Below the pieces are notes generated by a model. The model had not been told where the DNA came from and made no database searches. It was given only the letters and a program-made list of their open reading frames with translations. From positions 1,798,001-1,862,000 of the forward strand of contig NZ_BBRK01000004.1 of assembly GCF_002090115.1 (NCBI RefSeq): 64,000 bases of DNA, given 5' to 3'. This document shows, in pieces, positions 1 through 9,501 of the stretch (position 1 is its first letter; each line of letters opens with the position of its first letter). A program made the translations under genes and the position numbers. This DNA is from Demequina sp. NBRC 110054 (GTDB taxonomy: Bacteria > Actinomycetota > Actinomycetes > Actinomycetales > Demequinaceae).

Positions 1-342
1 GAGGTGGGAGTTGAAGCCCACGAGCACCGCGGCCGCTCCCACGAAGCTGTGCAGCATCGCGATGAGCTCGGGCATCTGGGTCATCTCGACCGTACGCGCC
101 CGCCAGGTGCCGATCGCCGCGCCGATCGCGAAGACCATGGCGATGAGGAGCGCCGCCTGGAGGGGGCGGTCCGAGGTGTCGAGCGAGAGGATGATCGTCG
201 CGGCGAGGGCGAGCCCCATGCCGACCATGCCGAGCATGTTGCCGCGACGGGCCGTCTCCTGCTTGGACAGGCCCGCGAGAGACAGGACGAAGAGGACGGC
301 GGCGACGAGGTACGTGGCCTGGGCGAGCGAGGTGAGCGTCAT
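1..342 (-). CDS. pntB: NAD(P) transhydrogenase subunit beta, N-terminal part (runs off the window)
   Basis: This is the first 114 codons of the beta subunit of the proton-translocating NAD(P) transhydrogenase, which uses the proton gradient to reduce NADP+ with NADH at the cytoplasmic membrane. The visible peptide starts [20 protein letters not shown] and holds several hydrophobic helices, including the QETARRGN and [19 protein letters not shown] stretches typical of PntB. Its ATG shares one base with the pntA stop codon (TGATG), so the two genes are co-transcribed and translationally coupled. The NADP-binding C-terminal domain lies outside the window. Confidence 0.9.
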   Translation of the reverse strand, partial: MTLTSLAQATYLVAAVLFVLSLAGLSKQETARRGNMLGMVGMGLALAATIILSLDTSDRPLQAALLIAMVFAIGAAIGTWRARTVEMTQMPELIAMLHSFVGAAAVLVGFNSHL

Positions 343-1904
343 CACGCGTCCTTCCTGAACATGCCGAGCATTCGGTAGGTCACGAGGAAGCCACCGAAGA
401 TGTTGATGCTCGCGACGGCTGCGGCGATGAACGACAGCGTGGCCACGAGGGGGTCGGCCGAGCCGATCTGGAGCAGCGCGCCTACCAGGATGATCCCGGA
501 GATCGCGTTGGTCTGCGCCATCAGCGGGGTGTGCAGCGAGTGCTTGACGTTGCTGATGACATAGAAGCCGACGATCACCGCGAGCGCGAACACCGTGAGG
601 TGCTGGACCGTCGCGGAGTCGGCGAACGAGAGGAGCAGGAGCGACGCGACGGCGCCGAGGCCGTAGCGCATGTTGCGTCGCTTGGCCTTCGCCTCGGCCT
701 CGGCCGCGGCGACGCGCGCCTGCTCGGCCAGTTCCTCCTCGGTGGGGCCGGCGGGGACCGCGGGCGTGGGCGCCGCGGCGGACACGGACACGGCGGGCGG
801 CGGCCACATGACCTCGCCCTGGTGCGCGACGGTCATGCCGCGCTGGACGACGTCGTCGAGATCCAGGACCATCGCGCCGTCCTTGGCCGGCGTGAGCAGG
901 GCCATGAGGTGCACGATGTTGGTGCCGAACAGCGTGGACGTGTGGCGGGGCATGCGGCTCGTGAGGTCGCTGTAGCCGACCACCACTACGCCGTTGTCCG
1001 TCGTGATCGTCTTGCCAGGCACGGTGAGCTCGCAGTTGCCTCCGCCCGAGGCGGCGAGGTCCACGACCACGGAGCCGGGCTTCATCGACGCGACCATCTC
1101 GGCGGTGATGGTCGTCGGCGCCGAGCCGCGCACGAGCGCGGTCGTGATCACGACGTCGGCGTTCGCCGCCTCCTTCGCGTAGACGTCCATCGCGGCGGCC
1201 TGCTGCTCCTCGGTGAGGGGCTTCGCGTAGCCGTCCGCGCTGATCTCCTGCTGCGCCTCGGGCGCGACGACGAACTCGCCGCCCATCGAGCCGATCTGCT
1301 CGGCGACCTCGGGTCGCACGTCGAAGGCGCGCACCTGGGCGCCGAGCGAGCTGGCGGCACCGATCGCCGCGAGTCCGGCTACTCCCGCGCCGATGACGAA
1401 CACGGTCGCGGGGCGTGTCTTGCCCGCCGCCGTGACCTGGCCGGTGAACATGCCGCCGTAGGCCTCGGCCGCCTCGATCACGGCGCGGTAGCCGGCGACG
1501 TTGGACATCGTCGAGAGCACGTCGATCGACTGCGCGCGAGAGATGCGCGGCACCGCGTCGAGCGCGAGCGCGGTCACGCCCTTCTTCGCGAGCGCGGCGA
1601 GAAGCTTCTCATTGGACTGCGGCGCCATCGTCGCGACGAGCGTCGCGCCCTCACGGAGCTGCTTGATCTGCGTGGCCGTCGGCGCGTTCACGCACGTGAC
1701 GATGTCCGCCGCCCATGCGTCGGCCGCGGCGACGAGCGTCGCCCCTGCCTCCACGTACTGCTCGTCAGGGAAGGACGCGCCCTTGCCTGCGCCCTCCTGC
1801 ACGAGCACCTCGTAGCCGAGCTTGATCAGCTGCGCGACCGAGGCGGGACTGGCCGCGACCAGCCTCTCGCCGCGGCGGGTCTCTGCCGGGACCCCTATCT
1901 TCAT
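342..1904 (-). CDS. pntA: NAD(P) transhydrogenase subunit alpha
   Basis: The 520-residue protein has the full-length E. coli-like architecture. An alanine-dehydrogenase-like NAD(H)-binding domain fills residues 1 to about 370, with a Rossmann motif [13 protein letters not shown] near residue 172. An Ala/Glu-rich linker follows, then four membrane helices from about residue 415 to 515. Many bacteria split this subunit into PntAA and PntAB; here it is a single chain. The ATG at 1904 is preceded by AAGGA at a normal distance. pntB follows with a one-base overlap. The enzyme balances NADPH against NADH at the cost of, or to the gain of, proton motive force. Confidence 0.95.
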   Translation of the reverse strand: MKIGVPAETRRGERLVAASPASVAQLIKLGYEVLVQEGAGKGASFPDEQYVEAGATLVAAADAWAADIVTCVNAPTATQIKQLREGATLVATMAPQSNEKLLAALAKKGVTALALDAVPRISRAQSIDVLSTMSNVAGYRAVIEAAEAYGGMFTGQVTAAGKTRPATVFVIGAGVAGLAAIGAASSLGAQVRAFDVRPEVAEQIGSMGGEFVVAPEAQQEISADGYAKPLTEEQQAAAMDVYAKEAANADVVITTALVRGSAPTTITAEMVASMKPGSVVVDLAASGGGNCELTVPGKTITTDNGVVVVGYSDLTSRMPRHTSTLFGTNIVHLMALLTPAKDGAMVLDLDDVVQRGMTVAHQGEVMWPPPAVSVSAAAPTPAVPAGPTEEELAEQARVAAAEAEAKAKRRNMRYGLGAVASLLLLSFADSATVQHLTVFALAVIVGFYVISNVKHSLHTPLMAQTNAISGIILVGALLQIGSADPLVATLSFIAAAVASINIFGGFLVTYRMLGMFRKDA

Positions 1905-2344
1905 CGTCGATCCTTGTCCGCCGCCGCGTGACCGACCGCCGATGGCGCGGCGAGGGTCCGGGGCGACCAGTGCGTCGGCCGACCGCCCGCGTGGAGCGGG
2001 GGCCGGATGAGTTCCGTCGGTCGCACTCTAGCCAACCATGCACCGGGGGTACGTGGTACCTAGTACCCGGCTCTGGCAGAACCTGCCGCGCACGGTGTCC
2101 TCGGCCGGCGCCGGATCGCCGCTCAGGTCCACCGCGGTGCCCGTTTCCGTCCGTCCCTGTGGAGTCCAGTGAGTTCTCGAACCGGTTTTCCTCACGCGCG
2201 AGGAACCCCGGTCGATGAGGAGGTTGCTCCCGCGTGGCCGGAGCGGTTGCGTGGGGCACCGGAGCCTCCGGCGCCGGTCCCGAGCGAGCAGCCGTCCTGA
2301 CAGAACCGTGTGCCATGCCCTGTGGCCGCTGAGGGAGCCGAGCG
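1905..2344. promoter_or_regulatory. Divergent intergenic region between pntA and the lectin-repeat gene
   Basis: This 440-base gap separates two divergent genes and holds no convincing gene. On the minus strand a TANNNT-type -10 box, TAGAGT (2030 to 2025), lies about 120 bases before pntA and is a candidate pntA promoter; no clear -35 box is visible. An imperfect inverted repeat, GGGTAC (2047-2052) and GTACCC (2063-2068), sits just upstream of that box and could be an operator. The start of the plus-strand gene has a good ribosome-binding site (GAGGGAG) just before 2345. Confidence 0.35.
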
Positions 2345-5300
2345 ATGATCGAGCCACGTCGACTGCGTGCGCCTGCGGGCGTCCTGCTCGCCGCCACGAT
2401 GCTCGGCATGACCGCGCTCCTCGCGGAGGCCGCGGGGTCTGGCGATCTGCTCCTGGACGAGACCTTCGCGGACGGCGTGGTGCACAACCCGCACGCGATC
2501 GGGCTCGGGATCGCGTGCCTCACGGCGGCGACCACGGCCCCTTCCTCGGGCGACTCGAACCTCGGCGTGTGCGCCTCGAGCGTGGGTGCGCCGGCGAGCG
2601 CGGAAGGCGACGGGTACCTGCAGCTCACGGACGCGCAGGGCAGCCAGGTCGGCTCCGTCGTCTACGACCATGCCTTGCCGTCGTCGGCGGGCCTCGAGGT
2701 GGAGTTCGATCAGTATCAGTACGGAGGCAACGGGGCCGACGGCATCGGCTTCTTCCTGTCGGACGGCTCGTATCTGCTCGAGCAGACCGGCGCGACCGGT
2801 GGCGCGCTGGGATACGCCCAGCAGACATGGGGCGGCGTCGACGGGGTGGTCGGCGGCTATCTCGGCGTCGGGCTCGACGCCTTCGGCAACTTCGCGGTCG
2901 ACGGCGACTGGGAGGGCCGGGGCAACGGCTGCGCGACCCCGTCGCCGTACGGCTTCGTGCCCAACGCGGTCACGCTGCGCGGCCCGGGCTCGGGCCAGGA
3001 CGGCTACTGCGTGCTGACCTCGACCGCGGCGGACGGCGATGGAGACGGGACCTTCACGTCGACCTTGCCGGGAAACCTGCGCGGCAGCACCCTCGCCGAC
3101 GCGGTGCGCAACGTGCGCGTCTCGGTCACGCCGGAAGTCCACCCCACGGTGACCGTCGAGATCGACTTCGACGGCGGTCGCGACTCGTACGTCACCGTGC
3201 TGTCGCACACGATGGCCGACGAGGCCCCCGAGACCTACAAGTTCGGATTCTCGTCCTCGACGGGCGGCTACAACGACGTGCACCTCGTCAGGAATGTCGT
3301 GATCGCGACGGTCGATTCTCTGGGGGAGCTCGACCTCGTCGCACAGATCGACAACTCGACCGCGCAGCCGGACGCCTATGGGGAGGGCGAGGTCGTCCCG
3401 CTGAAGTTCCTCGTCACGAACACCGGCGTCGACGAGATGACCGACGTCGCCGTGACGGCCCCCGGGGTCGACGGCCTCGTATGCGACGCCACGACGCTCG
3501 GCGCCGCGGGCACCCCGACGGCCTCCACCCGGTGCACCGGCACGGTGACGATCACCGATGACGATGTGAAGAGTCCCCGGCTCGTCGTCCACGCGACAGC
3601 GACGGGCGTCAACTCGCTGAGCGAGACGCTCACCGACACCGACGATGTCACGATCGACCTGGTGCAGGTGCCCGCCATGGCGGTCGACGGCACCGCGACC
3701 CTCGCGACGGACGTCGACGGGGACGGCGTCGCGGAGCCTGGCGACGCCGTGACCTACTCATACCTGGTGACCAACACCGGCGACGTCACCCTCACGGAGG
3801 TGGCGCTCGCGGGCTCGCTCGGCGGCGCGGTCGCCTGCACCCCGACGGTCCTCGCGCCTGGGGAGTCGGTGACGTGCACCGCCGCAGACCCGTACACCGT
3901 GACGGAGGACGATGCGGCGGCAGGGGCCTTCGACGACGTGGTCACGGGCTCGGCGACCGCGCCCGTCGGCGTCGCCGCGCTCGCGGACGTCGTGGCGACG
4001 ACGTGGACGACCGCCGAGGGATACGCGGCGCTCGCGGTCGACGTCAGCGCCGCGATCGTGGACGACGACGGAGACGGCAAGGCGAACCCCGGCGAGGAGG
4101 TCGAGTTCACCTACACCGTGGGCAACCTCGGCGATGTGTCGCTGAGCGACCTGTCGGTCGGCTCGGGCCTGGGGCTGTCGCTCGCGTGCGCTGCGACGAA
4201 CCTCCCCGCGCCCCCCGGTCCCGGCGACGTCGTGGTCTGCACCGCGATCCATCCGGTCACCGTGGACGACGCCGTCGCGGGCGCCGTCGACGAGTCCGCG
4301 ACCGCGGACGCCTCTGCGCCCGGCATGGTCGCCGACCCGGCGCAGGCGACGGATGCCACGTCGGTGGAGTCCGTCTCGGTCCCGGGGATCGTGATCGCGG
4401 TCGCGGCGGATCTCGACGATGCGAGCGGCGACGGCATGGCGAATCCCGGCGAGGAGATCACGTACAGGTCCACCGTGACGAACACCGGCGACGTGACGCT
4501 CGCGAGCGTCGTCGTTGCCAGTGCGCACGGGCTCGCGGTGACGTGCGAGGCGACCACGTTGGAACCGGGTGGCGTCACGGCGTGCACGAGCGAGGCGTAC
4601 ACGGTGGCGGTGTCGGACGCCGTCGCCGGCAGCGTCGACGAGACCGCGACGGCAGACGGCGCTGCGCCGGCGGGGATCCCGGACCCCGCGCAGGCGTCGG
4701 ATAGCGCGGCTACCGCCGTGGTCTCCGTGCCCGCCATGTCCGTCGTGGGCTCGGCGGTGCTGACCGACGACGCCGACGGCGACGCGATGGTGTCGCCCGG
4801 CGACTCCCTGGCGTACTCGTACCTGGTGACCAACACCGGGGACGTCACGCTCTCCGACGTCGCCATCGCCGGCTCGCTCGGTGGCGATGTGACGTGCGAG
4901 CCGTCGGTGCTCGCACCGGGCGAGTCGGTGACCTGCGTCGCGGCCGGTCCCTACGTGGTCACCGAGGACGATGCGGCGGCGGGAGAGGTGAACGACGCGG
5001 TCACCGGCTCCGCGACCACCCCTGACGGGATCCCCCCGCTCGCGGATGTGGCTGCGGCGACCGCTACCGAGGCCGACGGCACCGCCGCGCTCGCGATCGC
5101 CGTCGCGGCGCAGCTCGAGGACGTGAACGGCGACGGCAAGGCCAACGCCGGCGAGACGATCGCGTACGCGTACACCGTGACGAACAGCGGGGCGGTGACC
5201 GTCTCGGGCATCGTCGCCGCGGGTGAGCTCGGAGGAGCGCTCGCGTGTCCCTCGGCGTCGCTGGTCCCAGGCGCCGCGCAGGTCTGCACCGCCGAGGATG

Positions 5301-6337
5301 CGTACTCGGTGACCCTTGAGGATGCTGCCCACGGCATCGTCCAGGAGACGGCGACCGCCGACGCGACCGCCCCCGGTGCGGTGGAGGACCCCGCACGGGC
5401 GACCGGCGGCGCCGCCACGGTCGCGGTGCTGCTCGCGGACCTCGACATCGTCGGAGCGGCGGTGCTCGCTCTTGACGTCAACGGCGACGGCCGTCCCGGT
5501 CCGCGGGACCTCCTGACGTACGTGTACTCGGTCTCGAACCCGGGTGAGGCGGCGCTCACGGAGATCGCGCTCGAGGGTTCGCGTGGAGGCGAGGTGGCCT
5601 GCCTGTCCCACGCGCTCGCGCCGGGCGAGTCGACGGTCTGCGTCGCCGTCGAGCGGTACGCGGTGACCCAGGACGATGCCGTCGCCGGGCAGATCATCGA
5701 CGAGATCAGCGGTCTCGCGGAGGTGCCCGCGGGGGTGGCCGCAATCGGACCCGTTCCCGTGGCCACGGTGGTCGACGTCCACGCGAAGGTCTCGATCGCG
5801 GTCGTGTCGCGTCCCCGTCTCCTCGACCTCAACGGAGACGGCGTGGCCAACCTAGGAGAGCAGGTCACGTTCTCCTACGTCGTCACGAACACGAGCGACG
5901 TCACGCTGTTCGGGGTCGGCGTCGATGGTTCCCTCGGCGGCGAGGTCTCATGCGGCTCTACGACTCTCTTCCCTGGTGAGTCGACCGTGTGCGTCGCGGC
6001 CGTGCCGTACACCGTGAGCTCCGCCGACATCCTGGCGGGCAGGATCGAGCACGCGGTCGTGGGAAGCGGGGCGGCCCCTGGCGCCCTCGGCGAGGCCCTC
6101 GCGGAGGCCGTCGAGCTCCAGGCGACGCTTGCAGAGATCGAGGCCGACGACGAGCCCGAGCCCCCGGACGGAGATGGCTCGACCACCGGCGACACGACGA
6201 CCGCCGACGACGCGACCTCGCTCGCGGTCACGGGGGCGGGGGCCGCTTGGCTTGCGTGGATGGCCGCGGCGACCGCGGCGATGGGCGTCGGATTGGTCCT
6301 CTTCGTGCGCGAGCGCGTCCGCCGACGCATCGTCTGA
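2345..6337 (+). CDS. Wall-anchored L-type lectin protein with tandem DUF11/DUF7507-like repeats and LAVTG sorting signal
   Basis: This is a 1330-residue secreted surface protein. Residues 1 to about 32 look like a signal peptide. Residues about 35-325 resemble the bacterial legume-lectin fold ([31 protein letters not shown]). One shorter Ig-like repeat follows. Then come seven repeats of about 115-120 residues, each opening with a Dx[DN]GDG-type loop followed by [NS]PG[ED] ([24 protein letters not shown]) and a [14 protein letters not shown] strand, the pattern of DUF11/DUF7507 domains. The loops resemble dockerin or EF-hand calcium sites; calcium binding is inferred. The C-terminus has an LAVTG sortase motif at residues 1293-1297, a membrane helix and an RRR tail, so sortase probably fixes it to the wall. 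No sortase gene is in the window. A role in adhesion to glycans is likely but unproven. Confidence 0.8.
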   Translation: MIEPRRLRAPAGVLLAATMLGMTALLAEAAGSGDLLLDETFADGVVHNPHAIGLGIACLTAATTAPSSGDSNLGVCASSVGAPASAEGDGYLQLTDAQGSQVGSVVYDHALPSSAGLEVEFDQYQYGGNGADGIGFFLSDGSYLLEQTGATGGALGYAQQTWGGVDGVVGGYLGVGLDAFGNFAVDGDWEGRGNGCATPSPYGFVPNAVTLRGPGSGQDGYCVLTSTAADGDGDGTFTSTLPGNLRGSTLADAVRNVRVSVTPEVHPTVTVEIDFDGGRDSYVTVLSHTMADEAPETYKFGFSSSTGGYNDVHLVRNVVIATVDSLGELDLVAQIDNSTAQPDAYGEGEVVPLKFLVTNTGVDEMTDVAVTAPGVDGLVCDATTLGAAGTPTASTRCTGTVTITDDDVKSPRLVVHATATGVNSLSETLTDTDDVTIDLVQVPAMAVDGTATLATDVDGDGVAEPGDAVTYSYLVTNTGDVTLTEVALAGSLGGAVACTPTVLAPGESVTCTAADPYTVTEDDAAAGAFDDVVTGSATAPVGVAALADVVATTWTTAEGYAALAVDVSAAIVDDDGDGKANPGEEVEFTYTVGNLGDVSLSDLSVGSGLGLSLACAATNLPAPPGPGDVVVCTAIHPVTVDDAVAGAVDESATADASAPGMVADPAQATDATSVESVSVPGIVIAVAADLDDASGDGMANPGEEITYRSTVTNTGDVTLASVVVASAHGLAVTCEATTLEPGGVTACTSEAYTVAVSDAVAGSVDETATADGAAPAGIPDPAQASDSAATAVVSVPAMSVVGSAVLTDDADGDAMVSPGDSLAYSYLVTNTGDVTLSDVAIAGSLGGDVTCEPSVLAPGESVTCVAAGPYVVTEDDAAAGEVNDAVTGSATTPDGIPPLADVAAATATEADGTAALAIAVAAQLEDVNGDGKANAGETIAYAYTVTNSGAVTVSGIVAAGELGGALACPSASLVPGAAQVCTAEDAYSVTLEDAAHGIVQETATADATAPGAVEDPARATGGAATVAVLLADLDIVGAAVLALDVNGDGRPGPRDLLTYVYSVSNPGEAALTEIALEGSRGGEVACLSHALAPGESTVCVAVERYAVTQDDAVAGQIIDEISGLAEVPAGVAAIGPVPVATVVDVHAKVSIAVVSRPRLLDLNGDGVANLGEQVTFSYVVTNTSDVTLFGVGVDGSLGGEVSCGSTTLFPGESTVCVAAVPYTVSSADILAGRIEHAVVGSGAAPGALGEALAEAVELQATLAEIEADDEPEPPDGDGSTTGDTTTADDATSLAVTGAGAAWLAWMAAATAAMGVGLVLFVRERVRRRIV

Positions 6338-6379
6338 GCTCGCGCTGCCCGCCACGCGGGTCAGAGGCCTGGCAGAGGG

Positions 6380-6453
6380 TGCCCCCGGCAGGATTCGAAC
6401 CTGCGACCTGCGGATTAGAAGTCCGATGCTCTATCCAGCTGAGCTACGAGGGC
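6380..6453 (-). tRNA. tRNA-Arg (anticodon TCT)
   Basis: Read on the minus strand, the gene folds as a cloverleaf. The acceptor arm GCCCTCG pairs with CGGGGGC including one T-G pair, the D-loop carries AGCTGGA, the anticodon loop is CTTCTAA (anticodon TCT, reading AGA), and the T arm contains GGTTCGAATCC. CCA is not encoded. AGA is a rare codon in this GC-rich genome. Confidence 0.97.
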
Positions 6454-6644
6454 CTGGCGCTGATCGCGCATGTACAAGGGTAGCCGTGCCGAGCACAGCG
6501 CAGATTCGTTCACGTAAGCCAAAACATCGGGACCATCGTCCCGTCCCATTGCGAGGTGCCCGGCCGACTGGGGGAGCGACCACGGACGGTCGCCACGCGG
6601 AAAAAGGGGCCGCGGGCCGCCGGGTCGAGAGGAGCCTCACGCCC

Positions 6645-8162
6645 ATGCTCAGCTTCCGGGGACAGATGATCCTTGGCGCCGCGGTCACGGCCGCGATCGC
6701 CGCCGCGTGCGCCATCTCCGCGCTCGTCGCGCTCGGCTCGGTCGACTCCGCCCCTGCATGGGCGCCGCCGACGATCGTGGCGCTCGGCTCGGCCGCGGTG
6801 CTCATGTCGATCGGCTGGGTCGCGTGGCTCGGCGTGCAGCTTGGCGCGCCGTGGGAGGAGCTCGCGGGGCTGCTCGGCGCTGCGGCGGACGGCGACCTCA
6901 GTGGACGCGCCGCGGCATCCGCCCGGGGCCCCCTCGCACCTCTCGCGCGTGACTACGACCGCATGGCCGACAGTGTCGGCGCGAGCCTCGACACGATCGG
7001 CGACGACGTGCTCGCCCTGTCGGCGGCGATGGAGGAGCTCTCCGCCGCGACCAGGGAGATCTCCACCGGCGTGGCCGAGTCGTCGTCCGAGGCGACCTCG
7101 GTCGCCGCAGCGGCAGAACAGGTGTCGACGAGCTCGCAGACCGTCGCGACAGCGACCGAGGAGATGACCGCGTCGATCCGAGAGATCGCGTCGAGCACGA
7201 ATGCAGGCGCGGCCGTTGCGGCGCAGGCGGTCGAGGCCGTGGAGACGGCGAGCAGCACCGTCGCGCAGCTCGGGGATTCGTCAGCACAGATCGGCGACGT
7301 CGTGAAGCTCATCACGCAGATCGCGGAGCAGACGAACCTGCTCGCCCTCAACGCCACGATCGAGGCCGCTCGCGCTGGCGAGGCGGGCAAGGGCTTCGCC
7401 GTGGTCGCTTCCGAGGTGAAGGACCTCGCGCAGGCCACCGCGAGGGCGACAGGGGAGATCGGCGACCGCATCGAGGCGATCCAGTCCGGCGTGGGAGCCG
7501 CGGCCTCGGCCATCGGCCGCATCACCGGCGTGATCGAGGAGGTCAGCGAGAGCCAGGGCGCGGTCGCCACCGCGCTCGAGGAGCAGACCTCCGTCACCGA
7601 GGAGATGAGCCGCTCCATCACGGAGGCCGCCGCCGGCGCGGAGGCCATCGCGGAGTCGATCCACCGCATCGCCCAGGCGTCGGCGTTGTCGAGCGAGGCG
7701 GTGTCCGACACGACCGCGGCGCAGGGTGACGCGGCGCGGATGACCGATCACCTCACGGCGCTGCTCGCGCGATTCACGAGCGCGGAGTCGAACGCGGCGG
7801 AGACGTCGACCGAGCGTCAGATCACGCGGGCGATCGGCGCGCACGGCCTGTGGAAGAAGCGAGTCCGTGAGGCGATCTCGGCGGGCCGCCACAGCGAGGA
7901 CCTGACGAAGGTCGGTCGCGACGACGCGTGCGCCTTCGGCCGCTGGCTCGCGACCGATGGCAGCCGCGACTCGAACGGGTTCCACGAGACGAGCCGGGCG
8001 CAGCACGCGACCTTCCACCGGGAGGCGGCGGCCGTGCTCCGCATGCTGGACTCGGGACGCCGCGCCGAGGCGGCCGCCGCGCTCGAGCCCGGGGGTGCGC
8101 TCGCCGAGGCGTCCCGACTGCTCACCGCGACGATGCTGCAGTGGCGGCGTCAGGTGGCCTGA
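6645..8162 (+). CDS. Methyl-accepting chemotaxis protein with C-terminal CZB zinc-sensing domain
   Basis: This 505-residue chemoreceptor starts at an ATG with GAGAGGAG upstream. Two membrane helices (about residues 7-30 and 42-66) are joined by only a short loop, so there is no sizeable extracellular sensor domain. A long coiled-coil signalling domain follows, with the conserved hairpin tip [20 protein letters not shown] near residues 224-243, where CheA and CheW dock. Residues from about 395 carry a chemoreceptor zinc-binding (CZB) domain: HGLWKKRV, then CAFGRWL, then two later His residues (HETS and HATFH). CZB domains bind zinc through three His and one Cys, and all four are present. Sensing is therefore probably cytoplasmic, of zinc or zinc-linked redox state. 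No che or flagellar genes are nearby. Confidence 0.92.
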   Translation: MLSFRGQMILGAAVTAAIAAACAISALVALGSVDSAPAWAPPTIVALGSAAVLMSIGWVAWLGVQLGAPWEELAGLLGAAADGDLSGRAAASARGPLAPLARDYDRMADSVGASLDTIGDDVLALSAAMEELSAATREISTGVAESSSEATSVAAAAEQVSTSSQTVATATEEMTASIREIASSTNAGAAVAAQAVEAVETASSTVAQLGDSSAQIGDVVKLITQIAEQTNLLALNATIEAARAGEAGKGFAVVASEVKDLAQATARATGEIGDRIEAIQSGVGAAASAIGRITGVIEEVSESQGAVATALEEQTSVTEEMSRSITEAAAGAEAIAESIHRIAQASALSSEAVSDTTAAQGDAARMTDHLTALLARFTSAESNAAETSTERQITRAIGAHGLWKKRVREAISAGRHSEDLTKVGRDDACAFGRWLATDGSRDSNGFHETSRAQHATFHREAAAVLRMLDSGRRAEAAAALEPGGALAEASRLLTATMLQWRRQVA

Positions 8163-8203
8163 CGCGGGTGCGACCGAACCGGGTGCGCGGGTAGCGACTC
8201 CCC

Positions 8204-8223
8204 AATTGTGAACACTCACATTT
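8204..8223. promoter_or_regulatory. LacI-family operator 1 upstream of the sugar importer operon
   Basis: TGTGA (8207-8211), a 4-base ACAC spacer and TCACA (8216-8220) form a perfect inverted repeat with the same arm sequence and spacing as the ideal lac-type operator. It lies about 100 bases upstream of the second, promoter-overlapping site, so one tetrameric or two dimeric repressors could act together. The LacI-family regulator encoded at 14677 is the natural candidate. Confidence 0.65.
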
Positions 8224-8291
8224 CGGGACCTTGGAGCCATTGAAGGATCTTTCCCACAGTGGGACTTTATTCAATCGTGACCTTCCTCGGG

Positions 8292-8322
8292 TTGAGAACA
8301 TCAGAATTGTGAGCGCTAATAT
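8292..8322 (+). promoter_or_regulatory. Promoter with overlapping LacI-family operator 2
   Basis: A -10 box TAATAT (8317-8322) is preceded by TTGAGA (8292-8297) at a slightly long spacing of 19 bases. The sequence TTGTGAGCGCTAATA (8307-8321) has one perfect lac-type half site (TGTGA), the GCGC centre and a degenerate right half that merges into the -10 box. A bound repressor would cover the -10 element. The start codon of the binding-protein gene is about 85 bases downstream. Confidence 0.6.
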
Positions 8323-8406
8323 GCAGTAAGCGGCGTCATAGGGGACGCCGTGAGGCAATGCGCTCTACCCGGCAAAGGAGCCGGACAGAACGAGGAGGTT
8401 CTGACT

Positions 8407-9405
8407 ATGAGGAAGCGTTTTCTGTCAACACTTGCACTGGCGGGGGTCGCCGCATTCGCGCTGACCGCCTGCTCAAGCGATGGAGGGGAGACCGAGTCGT
8501 CGGAGATGGCTGCCGGCGACACCGCTGGCGACGTCGTCACCGTCGGATTCGCACAGACCGGATCGGAGAGCGGCTGGCGTTCGGCGAACACCGAGTCCAT
8601 GAAGGCGGCGTTCTCCGAGGAGAACGGGTTCGAGCTCGTGTTCAACGCCGCCGACAACGACACGGCGGCGCAGATCCAGGCGGTGCGTTCGTTCATCAAC
8701 CAGGGCGTCGACGCGATCGTGATCGCGCCGATCGTCGAGGACGGCTGGGACGATGTGCTCCAGGAGGCCGCGGACGCGAACATCCCGGTGATCCTCGAGG
8801 ACCGCACGGTCTCGGCGTCGGATGACCTGTATGCCGCGTGGGTCGGTCTGGACTTCGAGCTCGAGGGCGTCAAGGCGGGCGAGTGGGCCGCCGCGGAGTA
8901 CGGCGACACCGAGACCAAGATGGTGGTGCTCGAGGGCACGACCGGATCGGCCCCGGCCAACGACCGCGCCACGGGCTTCGACTCGGCGATCGAGGGCACG
9001 ATGATCGAGAAGATCGACTCGCAGACCGGCGACTTCACCCGAGACGGCGGCAAGACCGTGATGGAGGGCTTCCTCCAGAAGTACGGGGTCGACGGCATCG
9101 ACCTGGTCTACGCGCACAACGACGACATGGCGCTCGGCGCGATCGAGGCCATCGAGGCTGCGGGCGCGGTCCCCGGCGAGGACATCAAGATCATCTCGAT
9201 CGACGCGGTCCACGACGGCATGCAGGCGCTCGTGGACGGCAAGATCAACTACATCGTCGAGTGCAACCCGCTGCTCGGCGACCTCGCGGCCGGTCTCGTC
9301 ACGGACGTGCTCGCCGGCAACGACGTCGAGAAGACCGTCTACGTCGAGGACCAGGCGTTCGACCAGGCGGCGGCCGAGGCCGCGCTGCCCGATCGCGCGT
9401 ACTGA
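8407..9405 (+). CDS. Sugar ABC transporter substrate-binding lipoprotein, YtfQ-like
   Basis: This 332-residue periplasmic-binding-type protein has a lipoprotein signal (FALTAC, with Cys near residue 22 as lipidation site). The mature part strongly resembles the E. coli galactofuranose-binding protein YtfQ: VGFAQTGSESGWRSANTESM, QIQAVRSFINQGVDAIVIAPIV and EDGWDDVLQEA match the equivalent YtfQ positions, including the GxESGWR motif. It should deliver a furanose-type sugar to the two permeases encoded downstream. It is the first gene of the operon and has a strong ribosome-binding site (GAGGAGG). The substrate is inferred from family similarity only; related proteins bind galactofuranose, arabinofuranose or ribose. 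Confidence 0.85.
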   Translation: MRKRFLSTLALAGVAAFALTACSSDGGETESSEMAAGDTAGDVVTVGFAQTGSESGWRSANTESMKAAFSEENGFELVFNAADNDTAAQIQAVRSFINQGVDAIVIAPIVEDGWDDVLQEAADANIPVILEDRTVSASDDLYAAWVGLDFELEGVKAGEWAAAEYGDTETKMVVLEGTTGSAPANDRATGFDSAIEGTMIEKIDSQTGDFTRDGGKTVMEGFLQKYGVDGIDLVYAHNDDMALGAIEAIEAAGAVPGEDIKIISIDAVHDGMQALVDGKINYIVECNPLLGDLAAGLVTDVLAGNDVEKTVYVEDQAFDQAAAEAALPDRAY

Positions 9406-9436
9406 TCCAGCACACAGTCAGGATCCACGGAGCCCT

Positions 9437-9466
9437 GTCGGGGGTCGGCGCAGGCCGGCCCCCGAC
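9437..9466 (+). terminator. Intercistronic stem-loop after the binding-protein gene (attenuator-like)
   Basis: GTCGGGGG (9437-9444) pairs with CCCCCGAC (9459-9466). Inside, CGGC (9446-9449) pairs with GCCG (9454-9457) around the loop GCAG, with one T-G pair between the two stems. No T-tract follows. A hairpin here would favour more binding protein than ATPase, by partial termination or by protecting the 3' end of the upstream message, as is common in such operons. Confidence 0.6.
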
Positions 9467-9501
9467 CGGGCAGCCCCCTCGACCAGAAAGCTGCACACGA
9501 C

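Noticed and set aside
2047..2068. The GGGTAC/GTACCC inverted repeat as a terminator
   Set aside because: It lies between divergent promoters, not after a gene, so an operator is the more sensible reading.
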